Program-made: the position numbers and the translations under genes
Notes under the pieces: generated by a model
Told to the model about the DNA's origin: nothing
Database searches by the model: none
The model's input: only the letters and a program-made list of their open reading frames with translations
Assembly (NCBI GenBank): GCA_964346765.1
Contig: CAYFWB010000002.1
Span: 124,001 to 188,000 of the forward strand
Direction: 5' to 3'
Length of the DNA stretch: 64,000 bases
Source of the DNA: JBGSPQ01 sp964346765
GTDB lineage: Bacteria > Patescibacteriota > Gracilibacteria > UBA1369
Shown here: positions 61,750 to 64,000 of the stretch, piece by piece
Numbering within the stretch: position 1 is the first letter of the stretch
Layout: each line of letters begins with the position of its first letter

Positions 61750-62421
61750 ATGTCACGTCGTATCATAAAGTTCAAATTCGCTAATAAACCCCGCGGGCCG
61801 GGAAAAGTGTTTATTGTAATCGCGGCGATTACTACGGCCGTGGCTATCTTTAGCGCGATGTTTCTGGTAATTAAATTCAGCGGGATAATACAGTCTGGAC
61901 CGGAGTATATCGGCGGGCCGCTTAGAGGCGTTGCCGAAGAGGATGTGCTTTATACTCCGACGGAAAACTCTGAAAGCGATATTTTGCTTGAAAATAATCT
62001 GAAAAGAAGCGGATGGGCATTTAAAGGGCAGACGGATGTTACGTTCATGGATTTTGACCTGACTACGCGTGAAGGGGGGCAAGTTCAAAAAATGGCTTTT
62101 TCTTTGGCTGGATACGCGCGACCGTATGACGTGAGTGGCGTTCAGCTTTACATGAATGAGAAGTTTATAGGTGAAAAGCCTTTATTTGAGGGCAGGGCGG
62201 TTTTTGACAACATGAATCTGAATCTGGGCGGCGGGTCCACCTATAATTTTACGGTGAAAGGTAAAGTGGCTTCGGTGGCGGTCGCAAGTGATAGAATTTT
62301 GCTCGGTATCGCTTCGGCGGATGATATTTTTATCAGGGGTAATTCGGCTAGGGAGCTTGCCGTTGGAGGTGAGTTCCCGCTTTGGGGCAGGGATGTTAGT
62401 GTTATTGGGGATAAATTGTAG
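61750..62421 (+). CDS. Membrane-anchored beta-sandwich protein
   Basis: 223-residue protein. A basic start (SRRIIKFKFANKPRG) precedes one membrane helix at about 19-43, then an outside domain (about 50-223) that is beta-rich and Gly/Asp-rich. 'VQKMAFSLAGYARPYDVSGVQLYMNEKFIGE' followed by 'GRAVFDNMNLNLGGGSTYNFTVKGKV' recalls the modules of the giant SLH protein ('VKLYVDGVQ...ATFTLSGDPIMVPAGSS'), so the same fold is likely. No exact family is named. Its last 20 bases overlap the end of the convergent comM gene. Confidence 0.7.
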   Translation: MSRRIIKFKFANKPRGPGKVFIVIAAITTAVAIFSAMFLVIKFSGIIQSGPEYIGGPLRGVAEEDVLYTPTENSESDILLENNLKRSGWAFKGQTDVTFMDFDLTTREGGQVQKMAFSLAGYARPYDVSGVQLYMNEKFIGEKPLFEGRAVFDNMNLNLGGGSTYNFTVKGKVASVAVASDRILLGIASADDIFIRGNSARELAVGGEFPLWGRDVSVIGDKL

Positions 62422-64000
62422 TTTGACGGCGGTAGCTTAATGCTTCCTGAATATGATGTATTTGTATTTGCGGCGCCTGTTCAAGGTCTGCAATGGTGCG
62501 GGCGATTTTGATGATCTGGTGATATTTGCGTCCCGAAAGTTTTAGTTTTTCTACGGCTTTTTCAAGTAAAAGTCGGGTTTGTTTGTCCAGGCGGCAATGG
62601 GTTTTGATCTGGCGCGGGCCCATTTCACTGTTCAGTTTACAGTTTTGAAAGCGTTTGTTTTGGATTCCACGGGCGATAATTATTGATTGTTTGATCTGTT
62701 TTAACTGTTTTTGTTCTTGATTGAGGTTTGATTGTTGATGAGCGGACGCCAGGGATTGACGCTTTACTTCAACGTATAGATCAAGCCTGTCGGCGATGGG
62801 GCCGGAAATTTTCTTTTGATAGCGGATGATTTGGTACGGTGAACAGACGCACTCCTTTTCGGTGTCACCAAAGTAGCCGCAGGGGCAGGGATTCATGCCG
62901 GCCACAAGGGTAAACTGCGCGGGGTATGTGATAACGCCGTTTGCTCGGGAAATTCTGATGATTTTTTCTTCCAACGGCTGGCGCAGTTGTTCTAAAACCT
63001 GTCTGCTGAATTCGGGGAGTTCGTCCATAAAAAGGACGCCGCGGTGGGCGAGCGAGATTTCGCCGGGTGTTAAATGGACCCCGCCGCCGTAAAGCGCGAC
63101 GGGGGTTCCGCTCTGGTGGATTTGACGGAATGGCCGACCTTCCCCGTCGGTTGACGGGGAAGGTCGGGGAACGGTGGGGGTTGATGTTTCGGTGAGCGCG
63201 TTTGTTGTTTCGCTGTGCGCCAGTTTTCCGGCGGCGGAATGGATCTGGATAACTTCGATTTTTTCTTCATCGGTGAGAGGGGGGAGAATGTCGGTGAATG
63301 CTTTGGCGAGAAGTGTTTTTCCAACGCCGGGACTACCGCAAAGAGCGATGTGATGGCCGCCCGCGGCGGCTATTTGCAGGGCGCGTTTTGCTGTGTGCTG
63401 GCCGATAACGTCCAGCCAACCTTCCCGGTCGGCCGACCGGGAAGGTTGGGGAACGGTGGGGGTGGTGCAACCTTCCCCGTCGGCAGACGGGGAAGGTTGG
63501 GGAACGGTGGGGGTGGTTTCGTCTTTGGTTGCTGCCGTTATACTATCTAATGACGCCTCGCCTTTTAATGCACGGACAGCTTCTATAAGTGAATTCACGG
63601 CAATTATTCCTTCTTTTTTCACCAATTGCGCTTCTCGCAAATTGGCTCGTGGGATGATTAAATTTTTCCAATTGTTTTTTTGAGCGAAAATGGCGATGTT
63701 GATTACTCCCGGGACCGCCCGAACCGTGCCGTCCAATGCCAACTCGCCTATTATCAGGGCGCAACTTAGGCGCCCGCCGTCGATCTGTCCCGAAGCGGCG
63801 AGCAGACTTATCGCTATTGGGAGATCAAATTGCGGTCCGTGTTTGCGGAGGTCGGCGGGCGCCAGGTTGATAATTTTCTTTCTCTGCGGATAATCGGCTC
63901 CACTGTTTTTTATAGCTGAACGAATCCTCTCTTTTGATTCCTGCACGGCGCTATCTCCAAGTCCCACAATGGAAAAGGCCGAAAGCCCGTTAATTATATC
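62402..64000 (-). CDS. comM: Mg-chelatase-like AAA+ protein ComM/YifB (5' end outside window)
   Basis: 532 codons are seen, open to the right edge. The first visible residues, 'DIINGLSAFSIVGLGDSAVQESKERIRSAIKNSG', match a position about 25 residues into the family, so only the very N-terminus is missing. A Lon-S5-like domain comes first, then the AAA+ core with 'GSPGVGKTLLAKAF' (Walker A) and 'RGVLFMDELPEF' (Walker B), a zinc-like Cys cluster 'MNPCPCGYFGDTEKECVC', 'RYQKKISGPIADRLDLYVEV', and the C-terminal helical domain. ComM is a branch-migration helicase used in natural transformation. Three palindromic DNA elements are inserted in frame (63135-63517). The usual 'RPFRxPHH' motif reads RPFRQIHQ. 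Confidence 0.92.
   Translation of the reverse strand, partial: DIINGLSAFSIVGLGDSAVQESKERIRSAIKNSGADYPQRKKIINLAPADLRKHGPQFDLPIAISLLAASGQIDGGRLSCALIIGELALDGTVRAVPGVINIAIFAQKNNWKNLIIPRANLREAQLVKKEGIIAVNSLIEAVRALKGEASLDSITAATKDETTPTVPQPSPSADGEGCTTPTVPQPSRSADREGWLDVIGQHTAKRALQIAAAGGHHIALCGSPGVGKTLLAKAFTDILPPLTDEEKIEVIQIHSAAGKLAHSETTNALTETSTPTVPRPSPSTDGEGRPFRQIHQSGTPVALYGGGVHLTPGEISLAHRGVLFMDELPEFSRQVLEQLRQPLEEKIIRISRANGVITYPAQFTLVAGMNPCPCGYFGDTEKECVCSPYQIIRYQKKISGPIADRLDLYVEVKRQSLASAHQQSNLNQEQKQLKQIKQSIIIARGIQNKRFQNCKLNSEMGPRQIKTHCRLDKQTRLLLEKAVEKLKLSGRKYHQIIKIARTIADLEQAPQIQIHHIQEALSYRRQTTIYPQ
63135..63181. repeat. In-frame palindromic element in comM, copy A
   Basis: Perfect inverted repeat CGACCTTCCCCGTC/GACGGGGAAGGTCG (63135-63166) followed by GGGAACGGTGGGGGTT. 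On the comM strand it encodes PTVPRPSPSTDGEG, in the loop before the RPFR motif. Confidence 0.85.
63416..63517. repeat. In-frame palindromic elements in comM, tandem copies B and C
   Basis: Two units of about 52 bases. B has arms CCAACCTTCCCGGTC/GACCGGGAAGGTTGG (63416-63449), C has CAACCTTCCCCGTC/GACGGGGAAGGTTG (63468-63499). Each is followed by GGAACGGTGGGGGTGG. They encode PTVPQPSRSADREG and PTVPQPSPSADGEG in the linker between the N-terminal domain and the AAA+ core. Confidence 0.88.

Noticed and set aside
63416..63517. Tandem palindromes in comM as a CRISPR array
   Set aside because: Only two adjacent units plus one distant unit, no variable spacers, no cas genes, and the units are translated in frame.

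Overview
The window looks like one stretch of a streamlined bacterial chromosome, most likely from the Candidate Phyla Radiation (Patescibacteria). This is an inference from several traits. Gene ends overlap by a few bases. Almost no start codon has a Shine-Dalgarno sequence. There are giant S-layer-homology (SLH) surface proteins, a decayed ATPase of the 'FGIKRTDRRRH' type that is common in these lineages, and scattered competence and type IV pilus genes. UGA works as a normal stop (for example pbpC, nadK, dgt), so this is not a UGA-recoding lineage. The lineage cannot be fixed further without markers outside the window.

Layout. 1-4970: the start of an ABC-2 exporter permease cut by the window edge, a 1277-aa SLH surface protein, and a palindromic repeat. 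4970-10136: tRNA-Glu, dnaJ, a small membrane protein, tRNA-Lys, a HTH protein and a PbpC-type peptidoglycan synthase. 10266-17307: a sigma factor directly coupled to a 2162-aa bacterial alpha-2-macroglobulin whose cytoplasmic head may be an anti-sigma domain. 17394-23513: a lipid-kinase-like protein, then aminotransferase, glutamate dehydrogenase and pyruvate phosphate dikinase. 23603-29901: NAD kinase, a glycosyltransferase, small proteins and the UvrD helicase. 29906-37348: L,D-transpeptidase, dgt-nrdR, a Xer recombinase, FtsE-like ATPase, purM and dprA. 37345-42200: PilB-type ATPase, nusA, recX and recA. 42457-49946: hypothetical proteins, an RDD-protein remnant, ymdB, ctpA, an orphan winged-helix regulator, tRNA-Ser, a tandem-repeat membrane protein and a nitroreductase. 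50077-57448: SLH beta-propeller protein, tRNA-Ser and tRNA-Cys, an arginyl-tRNA synthetase with an N-terminal B3/4-like domain, and an FN3 protein ending in an LPQTG sorting signal. 57507-64000: the primary sigma factor, a decayed conjugation-type ATPase, a ComEC-like hydrolase, murA, and comM carrying palindromic inserts.

How the genes fit together. One theme is the cell envelope: PbpC, alpha-2-macroglobulin, L,D-transpeptidase, MurA, SLH proteins, the LPXTG protein and CtpA. A second is DNA uptake and repair: PilB, DprA, RecA/RecX, ComM, the ComEC-like hydrolase and UvrD. A third is an amino-acid-to-PEP module unusual for such a reduced genome (aminotransferase, GDH, PPDK).

The strongest leads are: the sigma/alpha-2-macroglobulin coupling; the B3/4-ArgRS fusion with an altered HIGH motif; a perfect-arm palindrome placed exactly between the -35 and -10 of recA; in-frame palindromic elements inside comM; and a family of CACCTTAAAGGT palindromes between genes.
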